Below are positions 12,689 through 20,727 of a stretch of 26,366 nt of DNA, one piece after another. Every line of letters begins with the position of its first letter. Position 1 is the first letter of the stretch. This DNA comes from a virus. Under the pieces are notes generated by a model, which saw only the letters and a program-made list of their open reading frames with translations, was not told where the DNA came from and did not search any database. The translations under genes and the position numbers were made by a program. Where the stretch lies: positions 1 to 26,366 of IMG/VR virus record IMGVR_UViG_3300027969_000378; one strand, given 5' to 3'.

Positions 12689-14023
12689 ATGGGAACACCA
12701 CTCACAGGCAGTAGCGTTGCATCGACCTACACTGGCCTACTCAAGAACTCCGACAACTCCACCGTAGGCGCATCGCTCAAAGCCATCAGCGACGGCAGCG
12801 GCAATGACTCTGCACTCCAGATCTCCAACGCCGCAGTCAATACCACCGGAGATTTCAGCGTAGCCACTAACAAGCTCACAGTGGCTGCTGCAAGCGGCAA
12901 CACGGCTGTTGCGGGTACTTTGGCTGTCACCGGGGCTACCAACCTCTCAAGCCTCGCTACGAGCGGTGCAGCGACCATAGGCGGTGCGCTCAATGTTACC
13001 GGAGCAACCACGCTCACCGGCAACCTGACAATCCCGGGAAACCTCGCGGTCACTGGAACCTCAACCCTGACCGGTAATACCGCCGTCACAGGTACCCTCG
13101 GAGTAACCGGAGCAAGCACACTAGCCAGCGTTGGCGTGACCGGAGCCGCTACCGTTGGAACTACTCTTGGTGTTACAGGAGCGACCTCATTGGCCAGTGT
13201 TACAGTGGGAACAACTCTCGGGGTAACCGGAGCAGCCACGTTAGCCAGTGTCGGTATCACAGGTGCTGCTACGGTTGGAACAACCCTTGACGTCACTGGA
13301 GCTACTACCTTGGCTAGTCTTGGTGTTACAGGTGCAGCAACCGTTGGAACCACACTGGGTGTAACCGGAAATACCACGCTGACTGGTGATCTCGCAGCCA
13401 ATGGCAATACCACTCTCGGAAATGCCGGCACCGACACGCTGACGCTCAACTCGGACAACATCACGGCTCCTAACATATCAACTGTTGCAATCGATTCCGC
13501 AAACGACAAGATTTTCATTCAAGATGCAACAGACAATAAGGTAAGGCTTGTAGTTTCAAGCTCGGTAACAACTACCAAAGCGGTATACTCTGAGAAAATA
13601 TCAAACACTCAGTTTTTCACTTTTGCTGGCATAACAAACGTTTATCCTTATAACGCAAACGGTGGTTCTCAATTTCAATATACACACACATTCAAGACTA
13701 TTGGTAATACTGCTATTATCAGCATGTCGGTTCCGGTTAAAGTAGCAACCTCGTCTCAGGTGTATTTGATTATTGCGGATGGGTCTTCGGTTCCTAATAT
13801 TGCAAATGTTATTGCATGCGGAATTGCAAGTGTTGGTTCCGCAAACGGTGAAACAACAATCAGCTTTTCAACAAAATTTGTTTCAACGTCTTTGTCTCAT
13901 ACTTTTTATATATGGGCTGCTGGAAGTGGTACTACCGCAACTTACAACACTTACACTCCATCTGGTGGTTTGCCTGGTTATTTTTATCCAAATTCAATCT
14001 TCAGTCTGATTGAAACCGCATGA
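12689..14023 (+). CDS. Fibre or tail-appendage protein 2
   Basis: This 444-aa protein has three parts. Residues 1-70 form an N-terminal segment (PLTGSSVASTYTGLLKNSDN, then SALQIS) as in phage fibres. Residues 74-240 are Gly/Thr/Ala repeats, of which 145-230 are four clear 23-residue units (TLASVGVTGAATVGTTLGV type), one lacking six residues. Residues 300-444 form an AT-rich-coded beta domain probably carrying the receptor-binding tip. The repeats probably form a trimeric beta-structured shaft. The stop overlaps the adaptor start (ATGA). Its repeat unit also occurs once in fibre protein 1. Confidence 0.8.
   Translation: MGTPLTGSSVASTYTGLLKNSDNSTVGASLKAISDGSGNDSALQISNAAVNTTGDFSVATNKLTVAAASGNTAVAGTLAVTGATNLSSLATSGAATIGGALNVTGATTLTGNLTIPGNLAVTGTSTLTGNTAVTGTLGVTGASTLASVGVTGAATVGTTLGVTGATSLASVTVGTTLGVTGAATLASVGITGAATVGTTLDVTGATTLASLGVTGAATVGTTLGVTGNTTLTGDLAANGNTTLGNAGTDTLTLNSDNITAPNISTVAIDSANDKIFIQDATDNKVRLVVSSSVTTTKAVYSEKISNTQFFTFAGITNVYPYNANGGSQFQYTHTFKTIGNTAIISMSVPVKVATSSQVYLIIADGSSVPNIANVIACGIASVGSANGETTISFSTKFVSTSLSHTFYIWAAGSGTTATYNTYTPSGGLPGYFYPNSIFSLIETA
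13121..13378 (+). repeat. 69-bp tandem repeats of the fibre shaft
   Basis: Four units start at Leu 145, 168, 185 and 208 of fibre protein 2, with lengths 69, 51, 69 and 69 bases; the second lacks six codons. Residues are nearly identical between units, but codons differ at most synonymous sites. Diffuse, more degenerate relatives of the unit extend upstream to about 12900. Confidence 0.8.
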
Positions 14024-14781
14024 AACCCTCTGAAGCAGCCCAAGCGGCTTGCGACAAGCTGTCGTTCACAGACTCGGCCACCATCGCGTTGGCCAAGAAG
14101 TTCTGTATCCGCCGCTACTCGATGATCTGGGATTCCTGCCTGTGGAACGATACCCTCGGCATTATCTCTCATCCGGTCACCGCCGGAACTGAGATCGTCA
14201 CCCTCTCCGATTACGTCACCTCCGCTTACGCTTCAGGGACCGGTTACAATACCTTCATCGACTTTCCCGTAGCCATCCGCTTCACGGTCACCGGAGATAC
14301 CGATGGCATCGAGGTTCCCGCCGCGGAATGGGTCTCGTTCTTCCAGCTCGATCCCAATACCTGGAACAACGTCGATAGCCGTAAATCCACCCCCGGCAAC
14401 TTCGTTAACTGGACTCGATTGATCGGTGGAGCTTATGGCGAGGCCGGTGTTCCCCGCATCAAGCTCGTTCCCACGCCCAATGCCGATGGCACCTTGTTCA
14501 TCCTCGCCAAGAAGCAGTCGCAGATGCGGCAGTTCGGTGAGGCAACAACCATCTCCAACGATACCAACTTCGAGCTGCGAGGCGTAGAGAACGCTCTAAT
14601 GGCCTACACCGAAGGCGATCTCCTCGAATACTCTCGGCAGTACGGTAAAGCCCAAGCCAAGTTCCAAGAAGGAGCCGCTCAGGTCGCCATCATGAAAGAC
14701 ATGGAACGCGGCCAACAACAGCAAATCAGCCGCATCATCCCAGATAGCTTGTACGATTACACGTTCCAAGACATCCTGTAA
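14020..14781 (+). CDS. Head-tail adaptor protein (putative)
   Basis: This 253-aa protein is placed between the fibre gene and the gp10/gp12-like tail gene, where podoviruses encode the ring that joins portal to tail (T7 gp11 or P22 gp4 type). The N-terminus has a helical start (EAAQAACDKLSFTDSATIAL) and aromatic strands, the middle is beta-rich, and the C-terminus holds the helix LRGVENALMAYTEGDLLEYS followed by RQYGKAQAKFQEG (about 191-223), a pattern I associate with these adaptors. The ATG overlaps the fibre stop. No ribosome site is visible. The call relies on context and the C-terminal pattern. Confidence 0.75.
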   Translation: MKPSEAAQAACDKLSFTDSATIALAKKFCIRRYSMIWDSCLWNDTLGIISHPVTAGTEIVTLSDYVTSAYASGTGYNTFIDFPVAIRFTVTGDTDGIEVPAAEWVSFFQLDPNTWNNVDSRKSTPGNFVNWTRLIGGAYGEAGVPRIKLVPTPNADGTLFILAKKQSQMRQFGEATTISNDTNFELRGVENALMAYTEGDLLEYSRQYGKAQAKFQEGAAQVAIMKDMERGQQQQISRIIPDSLYDYTFQDIL

Positions 14782-14787
14782 TCCGCC

Positions 14788-16746
14788 ATGCCATTCCAAT
14801 CCTCAGATGCTCTCGATGACCAGATGCTTCTGGATGGAAGCACTGGGTTTTCGACCGGCGTAATTTCAGCCACTCGTCCCGATGGCATTCCTGCAACCAG
14901 CATGGAATCGGCCATCAACATGGACTATGACGACTTCGGCAATCTCGTCACTCGTCTCGGAACCGTTTCACTGGCAGGCAACAGCATCACGGCCAATTGG
15001 GAGGACATCATCACCAACTGGGAGTCAACGACTTCCAACTTTGGAAGCAATCTTCCCATCAATGCGACGGTATTGTCCGGTTTCTACTTCGATACAGCCG
15101 CATCCGAACGCCTCGTCATCGCCGTTAATGACCTTAGCACCTCCACCAAGAGCCTCTACTACGGGTCACCCGGCGTTTCCTACAACCTGATTTCAGGATC
15201 AACGCTCAACGCTTCCGCTTCCTACGTCTATTTTGCTCAATTAAATGACAAATTGTTTTATTCAGACGGTCTCGGAACGCTGAAATACGTCTCCAGCGCA
15301 AACCTCAACAGCTCCACCACAGCCGGCAAGATCAGCCGCATCGACGTCATCAATCAGGGAAGTGGCCATAGTTCGATCCCGACAATCACCATCGCCGCGC
15401 CACCCAGCGGTGTAACGGCCACTGCAACCGCTGTTGTTGCCAACGATGGCAACCTTGTTTTCGTAACGATTACCAATCCCGGCAGCGGATACACAACCGC
15501 TCCCACTGTCTCCATATCGCCGGCCAACCAGTCTCACGCGGTCGCCTTTGTATCGCTCACGCCTCCTGCCAAGCCGATATTCCTAACCACCCATACCAAT
15601 CGGTTGTGGGCCGTTTCCGCGGATACTTCAATCCAGCCCGATACCCTCTACTTCTCGGATATCCTCGATGGCGAATCCTGGGATCCTCTCGGCTCTCTTC
15701 GTATCGGTGGCGATGGCGATCCCATCAAGGGACTCTACTCTTGGTTTGGCTATCAACTCATCGTCTTCAAGGAACGCTCTATTTGGAGCGTAAATGCCGA
15801 TCCTACGCAGGATGCTGCCGATTGGACCATATCACTCATCAGCGGCAATATCGGCTGCTCATCGCACCGGTCCATCACCGCGGTTGGTCCTGACGTATTC
15901 TTCCTATCCCGCGACGGCATCCGCTCCCTTCAACAGATCCAAGCCGGTACCCAGACCAGCGTAGGTCTCGCGCTTTCCAGCCCGATCAACGACCTCATCA
16001 GTCGCATCGACAAGACCAAGCTCGACCTCTGCGACGGTGTGTTCTGGAACAACCGATACTTGTTGGCGGTTCCGTTCGTTACCGAGGAACCAGCGATCCT
16101 CGGAATCGAAACCGAGTACGCGCTCCTGACCGAGAACAGCCTCGATATCGCCCTCGAAGGTGCGCTCAACGAGAACAACGCGGTCATCGTGTACCACTCA
16201 CTGGCCCGCTCTTGGCTTGGATATTGGGACAACTGGATCGTAAACGACTTCATCCCAACCTCGTTCTCAACATTTGGACCCGTCCTCATGTTTGCCGGCG
16301 ACATTATCTCGGTGTCAGCGGGAGCGGGCCAAGTCTGGTCATTCAACGATTACCTCCCGAACAGCCGGTTGTCGCCGGTCTCAAGCTCCGCGTACACCGA
16401 TGGCGGTGCGAATTACGAATCCACGGTTATCACCAAGGCTTACAACCTCAACGAACCTATCCCCGACAAGATCGGGTACAGCGTTCAGTTCGCCTTCGAT
16501 AACCCGTACACTACCGCCACCACGACCGCCGCAGTGTCGTTGGCCAAAGATATGTCGGACACATTCGTGACGCTCGATTCCGCGCTGGCGATCACCTCAA
16601 GCCAGAAGTTCCTGAAGGCTTATAACCTGATCAGCCAAGGCCGTTGGAATACTTTGCAATTCAAGGTAACCGCAGACGCTGGTCGCTTGTCTCTGCAATC
16701 CACCATTCTTTCCGGCTTCGTAGACTCGGTGCGTCCTCAGCAATGA
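14788..16746 (+). CDS. Tail nozzle / stabilisation protein (gp10-gp12-like)
   Basis: This 652-aa protein resembles P22 gp10 and T7 gp12-type tail hub proteins with a beta-propeller body. The N-terminal part has INMDYDDFGNLVTRLG (43-58), a typical entry segment. The propeller-like part shows FSDILDGESWDPLGSLRIGG (289-308), then LIVFKERSIWSV, GCSSHRSITAVGPDVFFLSR and DGIRSLQ (356-382), all characteristic. Between about 180 and 258 there are two copies of a GSG-x-x-x-x-P-T-[IV]-x-I repeat that looks like an insertion. The protein should close the tail and hold DNA in the head. Codons are strongly C-ending. Confidence 0.8.
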   Translation: MPFQSSDALDDQMLLDGSTGFSTGVISATRPDGIPATSMESAINMDYDDFGNLVTRLGTVSLAGNSITANWEDIITNWESTTSNFGSNLPINATVLSGFYFDTAASERLVIAVNDLSTSTKSLYYGSPGVSYNLISGSTLNASASYVYFAQLNDKLFYSDGLGTLKYVSSANLNSSTTAGKISRIDVINQGSGHSSIPTITIAAPPSGVTATATAVVANDGNLVFVTITNPGSGYTTAPTVSISPANQSHAVAFVSLTPPAKPIFLTTHTNRLWAVSADTSIQPDTLYFSDILDGESWDPLGSLRIGGDGDPIKGLYSWFGYQLIVFKERSIWSVNADPTQDAADWTISLISGNIGCSSHRSITAVGPDVFFLSRDGIRSLQQIQAGTQTSVGLALSSPINDLISRIDKTKLDLCDGVFWNNRYLLAVPFVTEEPAILGIETEYALLTENSLDIALEGALNENNAVIVYHSLARSWLGYWDNWIVNDFIPTSFSTFGPVLMFAGDIISVSAGAGQVWSFNDYLPNSRLSPVSSSAYTDGGANYESTVITKAYNLNEPIPDKIGYSVQFAFDNPYTTATTTAAVSLAKDMSDTFVTLDSALAITSSQKFLKAYNLISQGRWNTLQFKVTADAGRLSLQSTILSGFVDSVRPQQ

Positions 16747-17171
16747 CCGCACATCCAACAAACATTGAAGCGGCCAAGCTACTGCGAGAGCATTGGCCAA
16801 CTTGCTCCTCATGGACTGAGGATCAAATCCTCAACTGGATCGGGATCTTCAACGCCAAGAAGCTGATTGGCATTGTGAAGAACGAGGAAGGAAAGTGCGT
16901 CGGGGTGGGAGCTGTTCGATTCCTGAACTCCATCGAGGAATCCGAGGATCTCAATAACAACTTCCCAGACGGTCACATCGCGTGGATCGAGATTGCCATT
17001 GGCACCGAGCCGTATGCGGTTCAAACCCTTTGGTTGGCCATGATGCGGTTATGCTCTAAAAACGTCACCAAGCTGGGTGGTTTTAGAAAAGGCATTTCCC
17101 GTTTGTACGATTTCGACAGGTACTTCAAACTCCTGATGAACAAGAGGATTTCTTATGGGCGGATCATATAA
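16743..17171 (+). CDS. GNAT-fold-like internal protein (142 aa)
   Basis: The start at 16743 overlaps the previous stop. Residues 40-60 (KLIGIVKNEEGKCVGVGAVR) form two strands with a GVG turn, and 79-105 (HIAWIEIAIGTEPYAVQTLW, then LAMMRLC) form a strand and helix in the order seen in acetyltransferase folds. T7-like phages have a protein with this fold (gp13 type) in the same place. No acetyl-CoA P-loop (Q/RxxGxG/A) is clear, so catalysis is doubtful. It overlaps the next gene by 17 bases. Confidence 0.5.
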   Translation: MTAHPTNIEAAKLLREHWPTCSSWTEDQILNWIGIFNAKKLIGIVKNEEGKCVGVGAVRFLNSIEESEDLNNNFPDGHIAWIEIAIGTEPYAVQTLWLAMMRLCSKNVTKLGGFRKGISRLYDFDRYFKLLMNKRISYGRII

Positions 17172-18327
17172 AGCACCAGACTTGGCGGCGGCAAACCGTG
17201 AGGCCGTCATGGCTTCAATCGAAACCTTTCCGCTTCAACGGCAGATCGAGGCGGCATCACGAATTGGAGGTATTGTTACGGTTCCAATCTATAAAGATGG
17301 AAAAGAAACAGGCCAATTCAAGGACATTGATTTTAGCAAAACATCTGATGTTGCTCAGACTAAAGCTATCGGCCAAGCGTTGGCTGACTTGGTCCCGATT
17401 CAAGCTCAACGTCAACTTGAAGCCTCTCAGGAATACGGCACTCAGTTCGCTGAACAACGTCGCGCTGAACTTCAAGCTCTTGATCCTGAGCGTTATGGAA
17501 CAGCAGCTAAAGATGGTCAGCCAGGTCAGCCGGGTCTCTACGCCCAGTTCCTGAAGGATATAGGTTCTCGCCCAATTTCCGAGGAAACCATCGCTGCCCC
17601 TTCCTACGAGCGAGTAGGCATGCCGGGTGGTCCTCAAGACACTGGTGAGGCTGCAAGAATCCGTAGCAACCTTGAACGCCAAATCAGTGCCGGTCTCGCT
17701 CAAGCCGGTACGCTTGATCCAGCCATGATCCGAGGTGCGGAACAGGCTGCTCGCGCCCGCGGAACTTCCACTGGTAATCTCCTTGGTAACCTCTCGGCAT
17801 TCCGCGAATCCCGCGCCGTAAACGAGGCCATCTCTAACGCCGATGTCCAACGCCGGCAGCAAGCTATTGGCCTACTTCAGAGCGGTCAGACCAGCAGTGA
17901 TGTCGCTAATCGCCAATCTCAGGAAGCCTTCCAGAACATCCTTGCGGCCACCGGTCAGCGGAACACTGCGGCGCAACAGAGCTTTGCAGGCCAGATGGCT
18001 TCGCAGCAGCAACGTCAGGGTACCCAGCAACAGAACATTGCGAATATCCAGTCCGCTTTGGGACTTCAGCCGATCGTCTCTCAAGCTGCTCAGCTAAGTG
18101 GTCTTCAACAGGGTGCTTCTCCGTTTGCAACTCCGCAGTTGTATCAAGGAATGCAGCAGGCAGGACCGGGTCAGCTTCTGCAAACTGGCAGCAACTTCGC
18201 GCTATCCAACGCTCAAGGTGCGTTCCAAGCTTCGCAAGCGGGTTCCCCATTGTCCGTTTTTCAAGGGCTTACGAGCGGCATTTCAAATCTTGGTCAAGGA
18301 TTCCGCGGATTCGCTGGAGGACCTTAA
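17155..18327 (+). CDS. Internal virion (ejection) protein candidate, 390 aa
   Basis: ATG 17155 has AGAGGA seven bases upstream, one of the few good ribosome sites in the rightward cluster. The protein is helical and rich in Ala, Gln and Gly, with ARARGTSTGNLLGNLSAFRE in the middle and long Gln-rich stretches (AGQMASQQQRQGTQQQNIAN) near 275-294. It lacks membrane segments and Cys. These traits and the place after the tail proteins match proteins that leave the head during DNA entry in podoviruses (T7 gp14-16, P22 gp7/16/20). No family was recognised. It is followed by three more candidates. Confidence 0.6.
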   Translation: MGGSYKAPDLAAANREAVMASIETFPLQRQIEAASRIGGIVTVPIYKDGKETGQFKDIDFSKTSDVAQTKAIGQALADLVPIQAQRQLEASQEYGTQFAEQRRAELQALDPERYGTAAKDGQPGQPGLYAQFLKDIGSRPISEETIAAPSYERVGMPGGPQDTGEAARIRSNLERQISAGLAQAGTLDPAMIRGAEQAARARGTSTGNLLGNLSAFRESRAVNEAISNADVQRRQQAIGLLQSGQTSSDVANRQSQEAFQNILAATGQRNTAAQQSFAGQMASQQQRQGTQQQNIANIQSALGLQPIVSQAAQLSGLQQGASPFATPQLYQGMQQAGPGQLLQTGSNFALSNAQGAFQASQAGSPLSVFQGLTSGISNLGQGFRGFAGGP

Positions 18328-18330
18328 TCT

Positions 18331-19293
18331 ATGGCAAACGATACCGGATCAAACTACTTCTTTATACCGGGAGGAGAAACGCCTGCTCCACCGGTTACGC
18401 CCCCTCCTGCCATAAGCGAACCAATATCTCCGTTCGAGAAATACCTCATCGCGCTCGAAAATCTCCAGCCTCCTGTTGAGCTTAATCTTCCAACTTCTCA
18501 AGAGCCGGCTCCAACTCCTGTTTACTCGAATCAGGTTATTCGCAGGCCAACAGGCTTGCCTTCATTTCAAGTCACTCAAAGACCTTCGCTTGGACCAATT
18601 CCAAACGTTGTTTACGGATACGATACTCCGAAGGTGGTCAGTGCTTATGAACCTGACCTGAGTAATCCATCAACTATCGATCAGCCGTCTTTCACAACCC
18701 CCACCCAACCTCCTTCACAGGAAGTTGAAACAGGTGGAGGCGGAGAACCAACTGAGAGTGTTGAGGTTGGTGATGGACTAATTACTGACGAGAACAAGAA
18801 CAAATACCTTACCGAGTTCAAGATGGATCTACAGGGGCCTAACGTCCGGCCTACTGTGACTTCACCTCCAGAAGTTATTGCACTTCCAGAAACAGAGGCT
18901 CCTCCTTCTATATTTACACCAAGTCCTGTTGTTTCTACTCCGGCAACTCCTCCGCCCACCGTTATAGTGCCTGAAGTAAAGATTCCTGAACTTGTTGAGC
19001 CTCCAAAGATTACGTTCCCGATTGTAACTCCTCCTGAAAAACCGGTTGTGCCTAAGCCGGTTGTTCCGATTACTCCTGCAATAGTTCCGGTTACACCGAT
19101 CAATAGGCAACCAATCGTGCGTCCTGTTGTTGAACCCACTACAATTCCGATTGCGACCCGTAAGATGATTGAGTCTCTATCACCAGGATACTTCAAGGAT
19201 ATCAACTATGATCCCGATGAGATCCTTGCAGCGGCGATGCGGAGCATGGGCGGAAGACAAGCTCGTCGATCAATTTTAAACGAACTCCAATAA
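18331..19293 (+). CDS. Proline-rich internal protein candidate
   Basis: This 320-aa protein has GGAGG ten bases before ATG 18331. Residues about 167-275 are more than a quarter Pro, in pairs and triplets with Thr, Val, Glu and Ile (for example VTPPEKPVVPKPVVPITP). The N-terminal third is also Pro-rich, and the last 45 residues (MIESLSPGYFKDINYDPDEI, then AAAMRSMGGRQARR) look folded. There is no Cys. Such a protein would be extended and flexible. Its place between ejection candidates suggests an injected or linker role, but I recognise no family. Confidence 0.55.
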   Translation: MANDTGSNYFFIPGGETPAPPVTPPPAISEPISPFEKYLIALENLQPPVELNLPTSQEPAPTPVYSNQVIRRPTGLPSFQVTQRPSLGPIPNVVYGYDTPKVVSAYEPDLSNPSTIDQPSFTTPTQPPSQEVETGGGGEPTESVEVGDGLITDENKNKYLTEFKMDLQGPNVRPTVTSPPEVIALPETEAPPSIFTPSPVVSTPATPPPTVIVPEVKIPELVEPPKITFPIVTPPEKPVVPKPVVPITPAIVPVTPINRQPIVRPVVEPTTIPIATRKMIESLSPGYFKDINYDPDEILAAAMRSMGGRQARRSILNELQ

Positions 19294-19297
19294 CCTT

Positions 19298-20716
19298 ATG
19301 GCTACTACAGACGAAATCAGAAGGAAGCTTGAAGAGCAGGCTAACCAGCGCGTCAACCCGCTGCTCAAGGGATTGTCCATGCTCACCGGTGGAATCGCTG
19401 GAGAATTCACTGGAACCAATGAGCAGATCCGCCAGCAAAGAACCGCCAAACGAGCGTTGATGGAAGAGGATCTTTCTGCTTTGCAAGAGCAGCGGTTGAT
19501 GGAGCGAGTGAAGAATCAGCAGGCTGAAATGCTAAAGAGGCAGCTTGAGCTTGAAGCGGGTCGAACCGCTGCTGAGGAACGAAGACAGTTGCTTGATGTC
19601 ACTGGTGCTGAAGAGGTTTTGACCGGAGCCGACAAAACAAATATTGGACCAGTTGAACAGGCTCAAGAAATTGGACGCAGGAAAGCTCGTGTTCAAAAGC
19701 TTGTAACAGGCGAAAGAGAAGCTGCTGAAAAGGCGGGATTGATTGGCCGACTTCAAGCGGAAATGGGTGCGACTGAGAAAGCAGCTATTGAATCAGGTAC
19801 TATGCCTGATTATTCTAGTTTAGATATAAATACCCTTCGACGCATAGCCGGAGCCTCTGATGTTTCAATGCGTAATAAAGCAGAAGCCAGACAGGCAAAG
19901 CAAGATGAAGGAAGAGTGTTTGTTAGCAGAAGTGCTTCTGGCGAAGTAAGTGTTCAAGGCCCCGCTGATCTTGTTAGAAAGTATCAAGACGCAAATCCTG
20001 ATGTATTTACTAAACGAAAGAACTCTCCTTATAAAATCTCAATGAGGGAGACAGAGGATGGCAGGTCATTCAATGTTGATTTCGGTGACATGCCCATTGA
20101 TGAAATTCAGAACATTGCCCCTCAACTTGATCAGATGAAGAAAGCGTATGGCGTTTCATCTCAAGCGGATTTGAGCGGAGGCGGTGCTGGTGCTGGTGCT
20201 ACAACTGCAAAGCCGCTTCCTAAAGCCCCTGCTGCAACCCCTGGAGATCCAATGGTAGGAAGAGGGAGTGGAAAACCAAGAGGAGAGGTTGCCGATATGA
20301 TTGCAAAAGAGGTTGCGGCTCAACCTGATATGTACGGACCACCGACACCTCGTGAGCAGTTCCTTCAAACCGGAAAACGTCTTTCTGCATTAGAAGGTCG
20401 AGGCGGTGCTTCTACTTATGGTGCCAAACAGACACTTACAAGTCCGTTTAATGCAGCGGTGGCTTCTGAGTTAAATATTCAACCTGAACGAGTTGGGGCT
20501 GAAAGTGTTTTTGTCAAAGGGGCAAAAGCTGTTGTTGCTGATCAATTCCCAACTGAACAATGGAACAGCCTTCCTCAAGAGGTTAAAAACCGTATATACA
20601 TGCAAGCTCTAAATGAGTCAGCCGCTCAGATGGCTAATCCTTCTGCTCCTAAATCTCCGCTTGCTGTTGGATACGCTGAATCCCCGTTTGCTCCTTACTC
20701 CTATAAGACAAATTAG
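19298..20716 (+). CDS. Coiled-coil internal virion protein candidate (472 aa)
   Basis: The protein begins MATTDEIRRKLEEQANQRVN and carries a hydrophobic patch (GLSMLTGGIAGEF). A long charged helix or coiled coil follows, about residues 45-155, with Leu/Glu/Arg/Gln heptads (for example EEDLSALQEQRLMERVKNQQ). The middle has a short strand-rich region, and the last third is loose with Gly/Ala/Pro linkers (SGGGAGAGATTAKPLPKAPA). The gene is AT-richer than its neighbours to the left (60 bases at 19801 are 42% GC). It probably enters the cell with the DNA. No ribosome site is visible. Confidence 0.55.
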   Translation: MATTDEIRRKLEEQANQRVNPLLKGLSMLTGGIAGEFTGTNEQIRQQRTAKRALMEEDLSALQEQRLMERVKNQQAEMLKRQLELEAGRTAAEERRQLLDVTGAEEVLTGADKTNIGPVEQAQEIGRRKARVQKLVTGEREAAEKAGLIGRLQAEMGATEKAAIESGTMPDYSSLDINTLRRIAGASDVSMRNKAEARQAKQDEGRVFVSRSASGEVSVQGPADLVRKYQDANPDVFTKRKNSPYKISMRETEDGRSFNVDFGDMPIDEIQNIAPQLDQMKKAYGVSSQADLSGGGAGAGATTAKPLPKAPAATPGDPMVGRGSGKPRGEVADMIAKEVAAQPDMYGPPTPREQFLQTGKRLSALEGRGGASTYGAKQTLTSPFNAAVASELNIQPERVGAESVFVKGAKAVVADQFPTEQWNSLPQEVKNRIYMQALNESAAQMANPSAPKSPLAVGYAESPFAPYSYKTN

Positions 20717-20727
20717 GACGTAATATT

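Noticed and set aside
12727-13518. 263-aa minus-strand repetitive reading frame
   Set aside because: Its Val/Ala/Pro/Thr repeats are the reverse complement of the fibre shaft repeats; there is no start signal or separate context.
18681-19205. 174-aa minus-strand Gly/Thr/Ile-rich reading frame
   Set aside because: It mirrors the proline-rich protein (CC-rich codons read backwards give Gly); nothing else supports it.
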